64,000 nucleotides of DNA, from positions 282,504 through 346,503 of the forward strand of contig NZ_VTOW01000004.1 of NCBI RefSeq assembly GCF_012184425.1, given 5' to 3'. This document shows, in pieces, positions 53,399 to 62,061 of this stretch. The stretch comes from Candidatus Manganitrophus noduliformans (lineage in GTDB: Bacteria; Nitrospirota; Nitrospiria; SBBL01; Manganitrophaceae). The position numbers were made by a program, and so were the translations under genes. A model generated the notes under the pieces. It made no database searches. It was not told the origin of the DNA and was given only the letters and a program-made list of their open reading frames with translations. Position 1 is the first letter of the stretch. Each line of letters opens with the position of its first letter.

Positions 53399-53737
53399 GG
53401 ACTTGAATGTTTTTTCCCTCTCAGGCCTGTAGGGTTAAGGGGTTCATTCCTAGGAATATACTCATAATAATTTCTAGTAAATACTTCTAATTGACTTTGG
53501 GTAGCTTACCGCTTAATATCCAGCCACTTAATTTAGTATTACCTCCCATCAATGCCTCACAGCTAATGAGGACGGGTATGCAAACCCGAGTTCGGTATTC
53601 AATCATTCTCGCCTTGTTGCACTTCCTTTCGAGTTCCTTCCGCATATTCATTGATTTCCTCATAGGAACCTAGCAAAAGAATTCCCGTCAACCAGCTTAC
53701 TAGCCTAAAACAATCAATCACACCTGGGAGGGACATC
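53399..53737. other. Intergenic region between the two ATPase-cluster parts
   Basis: About 340 bases. No convincing ORF, iteron or hairpin seen. GGGAGG before the next ATG is a ribosome site, so the region probably holds that gene's promoter. Confidence 0.35.
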
Positions 53738-54259
53738 ATGGCGAAGGAATATTTTGTTATTTCCCATTGGTCGACTCTTATTGAAAATTTTAACGTAGCA
53801 CCAACCAAGTTTTATGAACAGGTCGAGATGGAGATCCGAAAACGGGAGATCCCGGAGATCCATCTCGCCACCTCCGAGATGAAGGAAGGAGGCATCTTTT
53901 CAACAAAACGTCTGTATTTCACGGTGGAACGAAAACGGTATTGCCTCGATATCTGCGGCGCTCCGTTTGGAACCGGGTTCTTTGTCTCCTCGTGGCTGTC
54001 GTTTTCTTTGACATTTCTGCAGAGCATTCTCTTGCCGTTCTCCGTGATTCCAATCCTGGGGAAGATACTTGCTCCGGCCATCGGGGATATAACCCTCTAT
54101 CAGCAGGACACCACACGCATGTTTCAGCAATCGGTGCACAATGCTGTCTTAGATGTGATTGATGGGATCACGAAGACACAGGGACTCAAAGCCCTTTCGG
54201 AGGGAGAGCGAAAGCCGGTCATGTCGGAGTTCTACCAACCCAGATCCTTGCGGCGTTAA
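53738..54259 (+). CDS. Membrane protein of the transfer-like cluster
   Basis: 173 residues. A soluble N-terminal region (KEYFVISHWSTLIENF...) precedes one long or two short hydrophobic segments (about 82-120: SSWLSFSLTFLQSILLPF, then VIPILGKILAPAIG). It is 28 bases before the 1086-aa ATPase and probably co-transcribed, so it may be its membrane partner. Family not recognised. Confidence 0.6.
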   Translation: MAKEYFVISHWSTLIENFNVAPTKFYEQVEMEIRKREIPEIHLATSEMKEGGIFSTKRLYFTVERKRYCLDICGAPFGTGFFVSSWLSFSLTFLQSILLPFSVIPILGKILAPAIGDITLYQQDTTRMFQQSVHNAVLDVIDGITKTQGLKALSEGERKPVMSEFYQPRSLRR

Positions 54260-54287
54260 TGTGATTCTGGCGCGGAGTATCCGTTAA

Positions 54288-57200
54288 ATGAGAAGGGAAG
54301 CCGTCTCGACAAGGGTAAGGGAGGAGCCTGCCCTCCTTCCGAACCTCACCGAAGAGCAAACAGAGCGCTTCTATGCATGGGAGAAGAGGGGCCGGGGCTG
54401 GCAGCTCTGGCCGTATCCGGTCGACATCGAGCCGCCGTATGTTCCCTTCTTCCAGGCTTCCCGAGCAGAAGAACCGACCGATGATGGCCGCCGGCCCTCA
54501 GACGCGCCGAAGCAAGCCGCCTACATTTGCTCGGCCGGAGCGATTCTCTTTTTTTTATTATCTCTGAGTCTATTTAATCCAACCCTCTTCGTTTTGGCGA
54601 TCGGCCTTTCCGTCTGGCCAGCCATTTATTTCTCACAAAAGAACAAAGAGGCTGTAAGCGGCCATGTAGATCTTCTCGAAACGCCGGATGAAGAGGAGAT
54701 TGACTTCCCCGCCCCTTCCATGATGGAGAAGGGGGATCTTTGTTTCGTTCAGATCGTTGCTCCCCCGGAAACGGATATCGGCAAAGAAACCTCGGAGCGG
54801 CTTCTCCTCGCCATGAAGTACAACCAATCCCCCGTGGCCTTTGAGATAGTGGGAACGGAAAAGGAGATCCTCTTCCAATTGGCGTGTCACAAGGAGGATA
54901 AAGAGCAGCTTTTAGCGCAGCTTCAGGCATACTTTTCCGAAGCCCACTGTCTTGAAGGGGAGGATGCGATCGGGCGTGCTCTCAAGACCGCCTTCCAAGA
55001 GGAGGATACGGAGGGGAAGGGTGTCATCGTCGACTTTGGCCTCAATAACGAATTCATGCAGCCGGTTGGGACGGTACGGGATTTTCGCGCTGATCCTTTA
55101 TCAGCGTTCTTTGGCGTCATCTCTCGCCTGCGTTCTCAGGAAGTTGGAATCTTTCAAGTGCTCATAAAGCCGGTGCGAGAGGATTGGGCGGAAAGTATTA
55201 GGTGGTCGGTCACCGATTGGGAGGGAAAGCCATTCTTCCTTGATGCCCCTGAGATGACGAAGCGGGCGGCCGAGAAGACGGCAAGTCCCCTCTTTGCCGC
55301 GATTGTTCGGGCCTCCGGTTTCTCAAAGGATAGAGATCAAGCGTTCGCCATCGTGAAGCGCCTGGGAGCAGGACTGGAGCAGTTTTCTCTTCCCGGTAGC
55401 AATTCCTTTATTCCCCTCTCGAACGAAGGGTACGATTTCGACGACCATCTGGAGGACCTCATCCTCCGGCAGAGCCATCGGTCGGGGATGCTCTTGAATT
55501 CCGAGGAGCTGGTCTCGTTTGCCCATCTTCCCTCCGCTTCGGTTAGGTCCGAAAAACTCACCCGGTGGAGCAAGAAGAGCAAAGCGGCTCCTCCGATGGT
55601 GGCTCATCATGCGCTTACCCTGGGAGAAAACATCCATGGCGGGGAGCGAAAGGTTGTGGGCATCGCTCCGGATCAGCGCACGCGCCATACGTATGTCATC
55701 GGCGCTTCAGGCACTGGGAAGAGCACGCTGCTCCTCAATATGATCACTCAGGATATCAAGAACGGAGAGGGGGTCGCTGTCTTGGATCCCCACGGGGACT
55801 TGATCGATCAGATTCTCGGATATGTGCCCAATGAGCGGCTCCCCGATGTGATCCTCTTTGATCCCTCGGATGCGGAATATCCGGTCGGCTTTAACATCCT
55901 CTCGGCCCATTCGGAATTGGAGAAAAATCTTCTCTCCTCGGATTTGGTCGCCGTGTTTCGGCGGCTCTCCACCTCGTGGGGAGATCAGATGACCTCGGTT
56001 TTGGGGAATGCCATTCTTGCCTTCCTGGAGAGCAAGAACGGAGGGACGCTTTCGGATCTTAGACGCTTTCTTATTGAACCTGCTTTCCGGAAAAACTTCC
56101 TCCATACAGTAACCGATCCCGAAGTTGCCTATTACTGGGAGAGGGAGTATCCCCTGCTTGCTGGCAAGCCCCAGGCGCCGTTGCTTACCCGGCTTGATAC
56201 CTTCCTCCGACCGAAACTGATCCGGCATATGGTCTCGCAAAAGGAGAATAAGGTTGATTTCAGGAAGATCATGGACGGAGGAAAGATCTTCCTTGCGAAG
56301 TTTTCCCAGGGCGCGGTTGGAGAGGAGAACTCGTATCTTTTGGGTACCCTTCTGGTTTCCAAGCTTCACCAAATTGCGATGAGCCGTCAGGAGGTAAAGG
56401 AGTCGGCCCGCAGGAACTTCTACCTTTACATCGATGAATTCCAGAACTTCATTACCCCCTCGATGGCGGCGATTCTCTCCGGGGCGCGGAAATACCATCT
56501 TGGCTTGATTCTCGCTCACCAGGAGTTGCGGCAACTGTGGAGCAAGGACGCGGAGGTGGCAAGTGCGGTGATTGCGAACCCTTGCACCCGGATCTGCTTC
56601 CGTTTGGGAGAATTTGACGCCGAAAAACTTGAAGACGGATTTACCTCCTTTGATGCGAAAGACCTCCAGAACCTCGGCGTTGGAGAGGCGATCTGCCGCG
56701 TTGAGCGGGCGGAGTATGATTTTAACCTGAAAACATTCCCTATGGTTGCTGTCGATCCGGATGTGGCGGAAAAGAAACGGGAGCGCATTCTCACCTTATC
56801 ACGAGAGAAATACGCTTTGCGGCGGGAGGAAGTGGAGGCCGCGCTTGCGGCCGGCAGAGCGCAAGTAGCGCAGTCCCCTGTCATTCCCGAAGAAGGTTGT
56901 CGGGTGGAAGAGCCGGTAAAAAAAGAGAGCGTTAAAAAGGAAAAGAAAGAGCCTGTGATCTCACGACCCTACATTGAGCAGGCGGAGGAACCGGTCCGTA
57001 AGCGGACACTGCCGGAGGACCCCGCGCCGCTCGGTCGCGGCGGGCAGCAGCACAAATATCTTCAGCAACTGATCAAGAAAATCGCGGAGCACAAGGGATA
57101 TCGGGCGACAATAGAGAAGCAAGTTCTGGATGGAGCGGGGAGCATCGATGTTGCTTTAGAGAGGGAAGGTAAAAAGATCGCCTGTGAGATCTCGATTACG

Positions 57201-57548
57201 ACAAACGGAGAGCAGGAATTAGGGAATGTCGAGAAGTGCCTCGCGGCGGGGTATGACTCCGTGATTCTTGTTTCTTCCGAGAAGAGGAACCTCAACAAGA
57301 TAAAGGAATATATATCCGGGCGGTTGGAAAAAGGGAGCCTTGAGCGGGTCCTCTTCCTTCACACGGAAGAGGTTATTCTCTATCTTGATGAACTTGATGC
57401 TCAATCGGCAAGCAAAGAGGAAACGGTGAGAGGCTACAAAGTAAAGGTAAATTACCAGTCGGTCGAGGAGACGCAAAAGCAAACCCGCCGGCAGGCCGTG
57501 GCGCAGGTGATCATGCAGGCAATGAAGCGGATGAAGGAGGAGAAGTGA
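54288..57548 (+). CDS. VirD4/HerA-like ATPase fused to a nuclease-like domain
   Basis: 1086 residues. Two N-terminal transmembrane helices (about 83-118) follow a FYAWEKRGRGWQLWPYPV segment. A middle domain (about 140-440) has no named function. The ATPase core has Walker A IGASGTGKST near 477, LDPHGDLIDQI and Walker B FYLYIDEFQNF. A charged linker precedes a C-terminal domain with VLDGAGSIDVALEREGKKIACEIS. This gives the D...ExS/K pattern of restriction-like folds, with serine where lysine is usual. It should move DNA across the membrane or along DNA; the nuclease-like end could nick or only bind. Confidence 0.8.
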   Translation: MRREAVSTRVREEPALLPNLTEEQTERFYAWEKRGRGWQLWPYPVDIEPPYVPFFQASRAEEPTDDGRRPSDAPKQAAYICSAGAILFFLLSLSLFNPTLFVLAIGLSVWPAIYFSQKNKEAVSGHVDLLETPDEEEIDFPAPSMMEKGDLCFVQIVAPPETDIGKETSERLLLAMKYNQSPVAFEIVGTEKEILFQLACHKEDKEQLLAQLQAYFSEAHCLEGEDAIGRALKTAFQEEDTEGKGVIVDFGLNNEFMQPVGTVRDFRADPLSAFFGVISRLRSQEVGIFQVLIKPVREDWAESIRWSVTDWEGKPFFLDAPEMTKRAAEKTASPLFAAIVRASGFSKDRDQAFAIVKRLGAGLEQFSLPGSNSFIPLSNEGYDFDDHLEDLILRQSHRSGMLLNSEELVSFAHLPSASVRSEKLTRWSKKSKAAPPMVAHHALTLGENIHGGERKVVGIAPDQRTRHTYVIGASGTGKSTLLLNMITQDIKNGEGVAVLDPHGDLIDQILGYVPNERLPDVILFDPSDAEYPVGFNILSAHSELEKNLLSSDLVAVFRRLSTSWGDQMTSVLGNAILAFLESKNGGTLSDLRRFLIEPAFRKNFLHTVTDPEVAYYWEREYPLLAGKPQAPLLTRLDTFLRPKLIRHMVSQKENKVDFRKIMDGGKIFLAKFSQGAVGEENSYLLGTLLVSKLHQIAMSRQEVKESARRNFYLYIDEFQNFITPSMAAILSGARKYHLGLILAHQELRQLWSKDAEVASAVIANPCTRICFRLGEFDAEKLEDGFTSFDAKDLQNLGVGEAICRVERAEYDFNLKTFPMVAVDPDVAEKKRERILTLSREKYALRREEVEAALAAGRAQVAQSPVIPEEGCRVEEPVKKESVKKEKKEPVISRPYIEQAEEPVRKRTLPEDPAPLGRGGQQHKYLQQLIKKIAEHKGYRATIEKQVLDGAGSIDVALEREGKKIACEISITTNGEQELGNVEKCLAAGYDSVILVSSEKRNLNKIKEYISGRLEKGSLERVLFLHTEEVILYLDELDAQSASKEETVRGYKVKVNYQSVEETQKQTRRQAVAQVIMQAMKRMKEEK

Positions 57549-57623
57549 CCTAATTGCCATAGATCGTAAATGGTTTGACCGCATGAAAACGTTCATTAAA
57601 AGAAAACGGGACAAAGGAGTCTC

Positions 57624-57914
57624 ATGCGACGCTTGACGATAACCATTGTTTTTGCCCTATTCCTGCTCATTTCTTTATTAGGTTTATTGGCGGAAGCGCA
57701 TCGTTCCGGCTGTCATCGCTGGCATTCCTGTCCCTCTGATCGGGGGACATATGTCTGCGGCGATTTGGGGTATTGCTCCCAATGTCCAGACAATCAGTAC
57801 TGTCAAAACGGCCGACCAAGACCAACGAAGCAAGAGAAAGAAGAACCCAAAGAACGGATTTGTGTTAAAGAAGAAATGACAGGACGAATTGTATGCGGTG
57901 AGCCGGTTCAATGA
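57624..57914 (+). CDS. Small secreted cysteine-rich protein
   Basis: 96 residues, GGAG before ATG. A signal peptide ends near LAEA. The mature part GCHRWHSCPSDRGTYVCGDLGYCSQCPDN is a compact Cys/His domain found in small exported proteins of mobile elements. No enzyme function known. It follows the big ATPase by 75 bases. Confidence 0.6.
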   Translation: MRRLTITIVFALFLLISLLGLLAEAHRSGCHRWHSCPSDRGTYVCGDLGYCSQCPDNQYCQNGRPRPTKQEKEEPKERICVKEEMTGRIVCGEPVQ

Positions 57915-57942
57915 CTTGATCAGAATCAGGGCACACAAATCA

Positions 57943-58209
57943 ATGAAGGCTAAAAAAGCAGCCCAAACCGATAAAAGAGTCGATCGGCGATCAATCAGGG
58001 CAAGAAGCATCACCGAACGGGAGGCGGCCGTGCTGCGGCTCGTCGCGCTCGGTTACGAAAACAGGGAAATCGCCGAAGAACTCGGTATAACGGTAAAGAC
58101 GGTGGGAACCCATCGCTTTAAAATCATGAACAAACTCGCCTTTCGAAACGTCGCGGATTTAATACGCTACGCGATTGCGATGGGAATCGCTCCAATTGAG
58201 ATCGAATAA
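57943..58209 (+). CDS. LuxR-type (GerE) HTH regulator
   Basis: 88 residues from ATG 57943. HTH: LTEREAAVLRLVALGYENREIAEELGITVKTVGTHRFKIMNKL in pattern. No sensory domain. It partly overlaps the previous gene's end only if an earlier start is used. Probably regulates element genes. Confidence 0.8.
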   Translation: MKAKKAAQTDKRVDRRSIRARSITEREAAVLRLVALGYENREIAEELGITVKTVGTHRFKIMNKLAFRNVADLIRYAIAMGIAPIEIE

Positions 58210-58269
58210 ATGGAGGTTCAATTATCCCGACAATTCAAAAAGGGATTGGGTTCTGTGTTTTACCAGGAA

Positions 58270-59049
58270 CTACCAGAGGGCGGGCTGAATCATCGTTTCG
58301 ATGAGGTCTTCCACGCTGTCTTCGAGCTCGGAGAGAAAATCAAGACCTGTCTGGGCCTCCACCGTGTCCACATTCGTGATGTAGTTGGGAAGGTCTATTG
58401 TTTGGAGCCGCTCATTCGGCATGATGAAGGCGATCACTTCCACGAGAACCGGATCGAAAACTATTTTGTAGAAATGATTGGGCACGGAAACCCCATTGGG
58501 ACCGATATGTGCGTGCCCCTCGGGGCCATAGATCGGACCGGTAAAGATGTACAAGGCACCCCGCTGCCTCGTCCAGTCTCGGACCCTCTCTTCTAGGACG
58601 GCCCAAATCCCCCGGTTAAAGCCTGGGCCGACTTGCGGGGCCATATTGGAGAGAAAGAAGCTTTCGCTCATCGCTTGAGCATCCCATGACATGTCCGCTG
58701 CGGGAGCCAGGTGTCCTCGGTCATATCCGCTGTTTCTGTAATCTTTGAGTTCGGACCGATCTCCCGGTGACAGATCCGGATCTGCCCGAAAGTCGTCGGA
58801 GCGAGGATGGTTTCCGTCAAGCTTCTCCTTGGTCAGGAGGTAGGTAACCCAAAGAGCAACTTTTTTCTCGGAGTTATGGGAGAGGACATAGCCCATTCTG
58901 CACAACAGGGTGGGCTTCGGTGCGGGAATGCCGTACTTAAGATGCTCTTCGCAGCCTTCTATACCTTCCACGCCATCTGGACCCGCCGCGTAGACAGGAG
59001 TCGCGCAGAGAAGGATGAAGAGAATAATGACAAGAAACGTTTTCTTCAT
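58270..59049 (-). CDS. Exported DNA/RNA non-specific endonuclease
   Basis: 259 residues with a signal peptide (VIILFILLCATPVYA). Catalytic motif GYDRGHLAPAADM (DRGH, Serratia-type NUC family), FLSNMAPQ and FNRGIWAVLEERVRDW. Such enzymes degrade any nucleic acid outside the cytoplasm. As an element gene it could feed on or block incoming DNA. Convergent with the LuxR-type gene. Confidence 0.87.
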   Translation of the reverse strand: MKKTFLVIILFILLCATPVYAAGPDGVEGIEGCEEHLKYGIPAPKPTLLCRMGYVLSHNSEKKVALWVTYLLTKEKLDGNHPRSDDFRADPDLSPGDRSELKDYRNSGYDRGHLAPAADMSWDAQAMSESFFLSNMAPQVGPGFNRGIWAVLEERVRDWTRQRGALYIFTGPIYGPEGHAHIGPNGVSVPNHFYKIVFDPVLVEVIAFIMPNERLQTIDLPNYITNVDTVEAQTGLDFLSELEDSVEDLIETMIQPALW

Positions 59050-59057
59050 GATCGGGG

Positions 59058-59243
59058 GTGATAAGAGTGGACCGCGCTTTTTGGAGAACGATATACCAGA
59101 ATACCGGAGAGATCAAGCTCTGTATTTATGGCGTTCTGCCTGCGTGTGCTCCGAATGATCCCTGTGGTTTCAATCATTGGGACGTGGTAAAGAGATCTCT
59201 GGGGTTAGATGCTGGAGAGTGCACAGATGGAGCTACCCATTAA
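59058..59243 (+). CDS. Possible 61-aa ORF
   Basis: GTG start, Cys-containing (LCIYGVLPACAPNDPCGFNHW). No family and weak ribosome site; may be chance or a decayed gene. Confidence 0.25.
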   Translation: MIRVDRAFWRTIYQNTGEIKLCIYGVLPACAPNDPCGFNHWDVVKRSLGLDAGECTDGATH

Positions 59244-59326
59244 TGTGTGATCGATTTTCCTTTAATTATATAAAGCTCTGGATCCTTTTTCCCTGAAGTC
59301 TGCGGTTGAAGGGAATCTATAAATAG

Positions 59327-59488
59327 AGTAGATTACAAATATATAAGCAATATCAATCTGCATATCTGGATTTTAAGACGGCCCACAACATCGTCCGACG
59401 GACAGATGTTGCATTCATTGTCGAGGAAAAAGAGGATCTCGTCTTTCATCCCGATTTTCAGGTATCAATATTAAAGAGCACGATCTAA
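59327..59488 (+). pseudogene. Gene fragment before the attC-like site
   Basis: 53 codons, open after a stop, reading YLDFKTAHNIVRRTDVAFIV and ending DLVFHPDFQVSILKSTI. Protein-like but lacking a start; source unknown. Confidence 0.3.
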
Positions 59489-59506
59489 GAGCCTTACGGG
59501 TGCGAA

Positions 59507-59560
59507 GTCTAATTGTGCCGAGCGCTGAAAAACCGGCGGCTGAGCGGCAAACCGTTAGGC
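59507..59560 (+). other. attC-like recombination site
   Basis: GTCTAAT (59507-59513) and GTTAGGC (59554-59560) as outer boxes with TGCCG / CGGCA as exact inner complements, total 54 bases. The next gene begins 26 bases later, as in integron cassettes. No second site follows the gene and no integron integrase is present. Confidence 0.4.
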
Positions 59561-59585
59561 GCCCCCAATTTCAGTGTGAGCCCCA

Positions 59586-60722
59586 ATGTCAACACGGGAA
59601 AGCGCAAATAACCGCGAGTTTACCATTGTAATGCGGGGACCATCAGCGGTTGTATTTCGGCAAAATGAGAATCTCATCATAAAGAATTTTCCTTGTGTGT
59701 CTGGTCTAGTAAATATGGTTTATACCTCACGCTGGATAAAGAAGAGTGAGACAGTCATAGTCCCGGGCCAGCTTTGGATTGAGATAAAAGGCCACGGCTA
59801 CGATCTTGAAGAATCACTGGTTTCGTTTGCCAATGCTGGATTGGCGCTCCTTCCTATACTTGCAGTGAGTGCTAATACTGCGATCGGAGAACCTGAGATT
59901 GAGGTAGCTTTTGACAGCACACCGAATGTGAGCGAGCATGATTACTTCCAAAACTATGTCCCACCAGAATCGGGTGTGGTGCACTTCGCACGATATATTG
60001 ACGTAAAGACTAGTGCGGCGTTGCTGGATGCGATTAATCGACACTCAGAATCGGAACGTCTCCGACGCGCGGCCAATCAGTATCGGCTTGCTCTTGACTC
60101 GTGGAAACCTGGGCGAGAAACCTTATCGTTGGCACATCTTTGGATGGCGCTAGAGGCACTAACAAAGGCCAGGATCCGGTTTGAATGTACAGCGAGAGGC
60201 CTTAGCTCGGAAGTGGAGCTTGCCAATATTTTAGGTGTGGAAACAAATCAATTGGATTCAGCGATTAGGCGAGATCTCATACTAAACGGCGACGAGGAAT
60301 GCTATAGGAAATCGAAGCAAGCCAGTGATGGATTCGAACATGGCTTTCTTGGCTACGACAAAATCCGTGAACTGTCCAAGGATGTTAGGCATCGAATGGC
60401 CAAGTATATCCGAAACGCTATTCTTGAACTTTCCGGATTAGAGGCAGAACCGCTTAGAGTTCTGACTTCAGATCCGTATGATAAACCAATGGGCTCTTGG
60501 TCTATCATTAAATATGTCCGAGGTCGTTTGCTAGGCAAGAGTCCTGAACTTGCCGCCAAAGGGAATGCGTACCCATTCCTGCGATGGAAACCAGTCATCA
60601 ACAAGTGCGAAATCCTCGAAGACGGAAAGATAAACATCCAGGTCAGCTACAATCTAACAGTAGAACTTGCGGAAGGTATTAGCTTTCAACCGATTTCCTA
60701 CGAAGCATGGAAACCAGAATAA
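59586..60722 (+). CDS. Unknown cassette-like gene
   Basis: 378 residues, no family recognised. N-terminal beta-rich region; middle helical region (SLAHLWMALEALTKARI) and RHRMAKYIRNAILELSG, which recalls HEPN-type helical bundles without proof. No ribosome site, and it begins just after an attC-like site. Base composition is nearer to 48-50% GC. Possibly a defence or stress gene. Confidence 0.5.
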   Translation: MSTRESANNREFTIVMRGPSAVVFRQNENLIIKNFPCVSGLVNMVYTSRWIKKSETVIVPGQLWIEIKGHGYDLEESLVSFANAGLALLPILAVSANTAIGEPEIEVAFDSTPNVSEHDYFQNYVPPESGVVHFARYIDVKTSAALLDAINRHSESERLRRAANQYRLALDSWKPGRETLSLAHLWMALEALTKARIRFECTARGLSSEVELANILGVETNQLDSAIRRDLILNGDEECYRKSKQASDGFEHGFLGYDKIRELSKDVRHRMAKYIRNAILELSGLEAEPLRVLTSDPYDKPMGSWSIIKYVRGRLLGKSPELAAKGNAYPFLRWKPVINKCEILEDGKINIQVSYNLTVELAEGISFQPISYEAWKPE

Positions 60723-60936
60723 GAAAGACATTCAGAGTCTATGCGATATCATGGTGCTCAAAAAGAGGGACGCGGTAAATCTACCGACTCTTAGTTTGAG
60801 CGGTATACTCTTTTTTCCATTTGGCAATTTCGAATTCTCTGGTGACTGATTTTTGAACATTGGTGTTATCATCGATCAGTGTTGAGTGGTTCGATGCCCG
60901 ATATGTTTATACCTCTGATGTTATTATCCTCTCAAC

Positions 60937-61395
60937 TCACCCAGCCCTATTCAATATCTTATTCTCCGGACAAAAAGACCCGAAAAAGGTCTCAATCAAC
61001 TTCAGTGTTTTTTCAGTCGGTTGGCTCTTTCTTGCCTCACATCTTGCCAGTGTGGTTTTGTCAATTCCAATCATTTCAGCCATTTTCTCCTGGGTCACAC
61101 CTAAAACTCTCCGGCAGTTTTTAATCTTTTCGGGCAGTGAACTGGCAGGTGGAAACGGTATATAGGCGAGGAATGCAATAATCTTTGGGATATATGGCAG
61201 TTTGGGAACCGTGCGTTGCTTTTCCCAATTATAGAGGGTAACCTCATCGACTCCGATTTGCTCAGCGACCTGTTTTTGCCACAATCCTAAATCGAGGCGC
61301 TTTTTTTTGATGTGATCTCCTAAAGTAATCAACGACTTCGGATATGAAGAAGGCAACGGTTTTTGGGTTTTTAGAGTTACTTTGCAAAAAGGCAA
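60937..61395 (-). CDS. Double HTH domain ORF at the right end, likely the recombinase tail in the circular form
   Basis: The frame is open from a TAA at 61420-61422 through attR with no ATG; TTG 61395 is the first usable start. It encodes 152 residues with two XRE-like helix-turn-helix units: LGDHIKKKRLDLGLWQKQVAEQIGVDEVTLYNWE, then KIKNCRRVLGVTQEKMAEMIGIDKTTLARCE. Codon-by-codon joining of 20193 to 61405 puts it in frame behind recombinase A (…RNH-RVALPFCKV…). As integrated, it lacks a convincing start or ribosome site. Whether it is also made alone is unknown. Confidence 0.75.
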   Translation of the reverse strand: MPFCKVTLKTQKPLPSSYPKSLITLGDHIKKKRLDLGLWQKQVAEQIGVDEVTLYNWEKQRTVPKLPYIPKIIAFLAYIPFPPASSLPEKIKNCRRVLGVTQEKMAEMIGIDKTTLARCEARKSQPTEKTLKLIETFFGSFCPENKILNRAG

Positions 61396-61411
61396 CGCAA
61401 CTCTGCAAGTG
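61389..61411. other. attR
   Basis: Element arm AAGGCAACGCAA (61389-61400), CTC, core TG (61404-61405), then host CAAGTG. The arm mirrors TTGCGTTGCCTT at attL. Removing the element joins AATCCT-TG-CAAGTG, the reconstructed attB. Confidence 0.88.
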
Positions 61412-61886
61412 CGGGTATTTTACCGATCCGGCGCGCAGCTGCACGTGCACCCCCTCTTCCATTCAGAAATACCGATCCAAGATATCCGGCCCTTTACTCG
61501 ATCGGATTGATTTGCATATTGAAGTTCCCGCCGTTCCGTTCCGCGATCTGACGACCGAAGCGGAGGAGGAATCTTCAGAGGTCATCCGCAAGCGGGTGCT
61601 GGCGGCTCGGGCGATCCAGGCGGCCCGATATGACAAAGAAAAAATCCGATGTAATGCGCATCTGCGGCCGCGGCAGATTAAAAAATTCTGCTCGATCGAT
61701 GAGCCTTCCCGTAGATTGATCACCCTGGCGATGGAACGGCTGGGGCTTTCTGCGCGGGCATACAATCGTATTCTGAAAGTCGCCAGGACGATTGCGGATC
61801 TGGACGGGCGAGAGCGGATCTCGGCGACCGACATCGCCGAGGCGGTGCAGTATCGGAGTTTGGACCGGAAGACCTTTGGGGGGTGA
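61404..61886 (+). pseudogene. comM: comM (yifB), 3' part
   Basis: The last 160 codons of comM. KCGYFTDPARSCTCTPSSIQKYRSKISGPLLDRIDLHIEVP carries the zinc-binding cysteine cluster. Then come the helical lid (LRPRQIKKFCSIDEPSRRLI) and ARAYNRILKVARTIADLDG, the Mg-chelatase C-terminal domain. It cannot start on its own in a sensible way; a frame from 61344 would carry element-derived residues. Host composition returns at the junction. Confidence 0.92.
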
Positions 61887-62061
61887 AGGTAAACGCGCAC
61901 TGGGATGGTCGGTAAGAATATAGATCAGGCAGTAATGGCGTTAATGCTTTTAGGCATGGGCCAAGAGCGGACTTGACCGCTTTCCTTTTTCTATAGATTA
62001 CTATATTCTTATAAGAAATCTAAATACAACAACACATACAAAAGCTTTAAGATTGTGAATC

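Larger units (their letters stand above)
20193..61405. mobile_element. 41.2-kb serine-recombinase integrative element inserted in comM
   Basis: Boundaries are set by reconstruction. Joining 20192 to 61406 gives codons AAT CCT TGC AAG TGC GGG, i.e. NPCKCG, in frame across comM. Base composition drops inside and varies in blocks. The element carries its own recombinase at the left edge, plasmid/phage-like maintenance genes, two VirD4/HerA-like ATPases, toxin-antitoxin genes and defence-like cargo. No relaxase, coupling-channel proteins or phage structural genes were recognised. Mobility type is therefore uncertain: mobilisable island, unusual conjugative element, or plasmid-like form. Confidence 0.9.

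Noticed and set aside
20193..61405. Prophage interpretation of the element
   Set aside because: No capsid, terminase, portal, tail or lysis genes were recognised; DUF932 and RuvC-like genes also occur on plasmids and islands.
61344..61886. Reading the comM 3' part as an independent gene from 61344
   Set aside because: Its first 20 codons are element DNA unrelated to the family. The proper continuation is from 20192 across the element.
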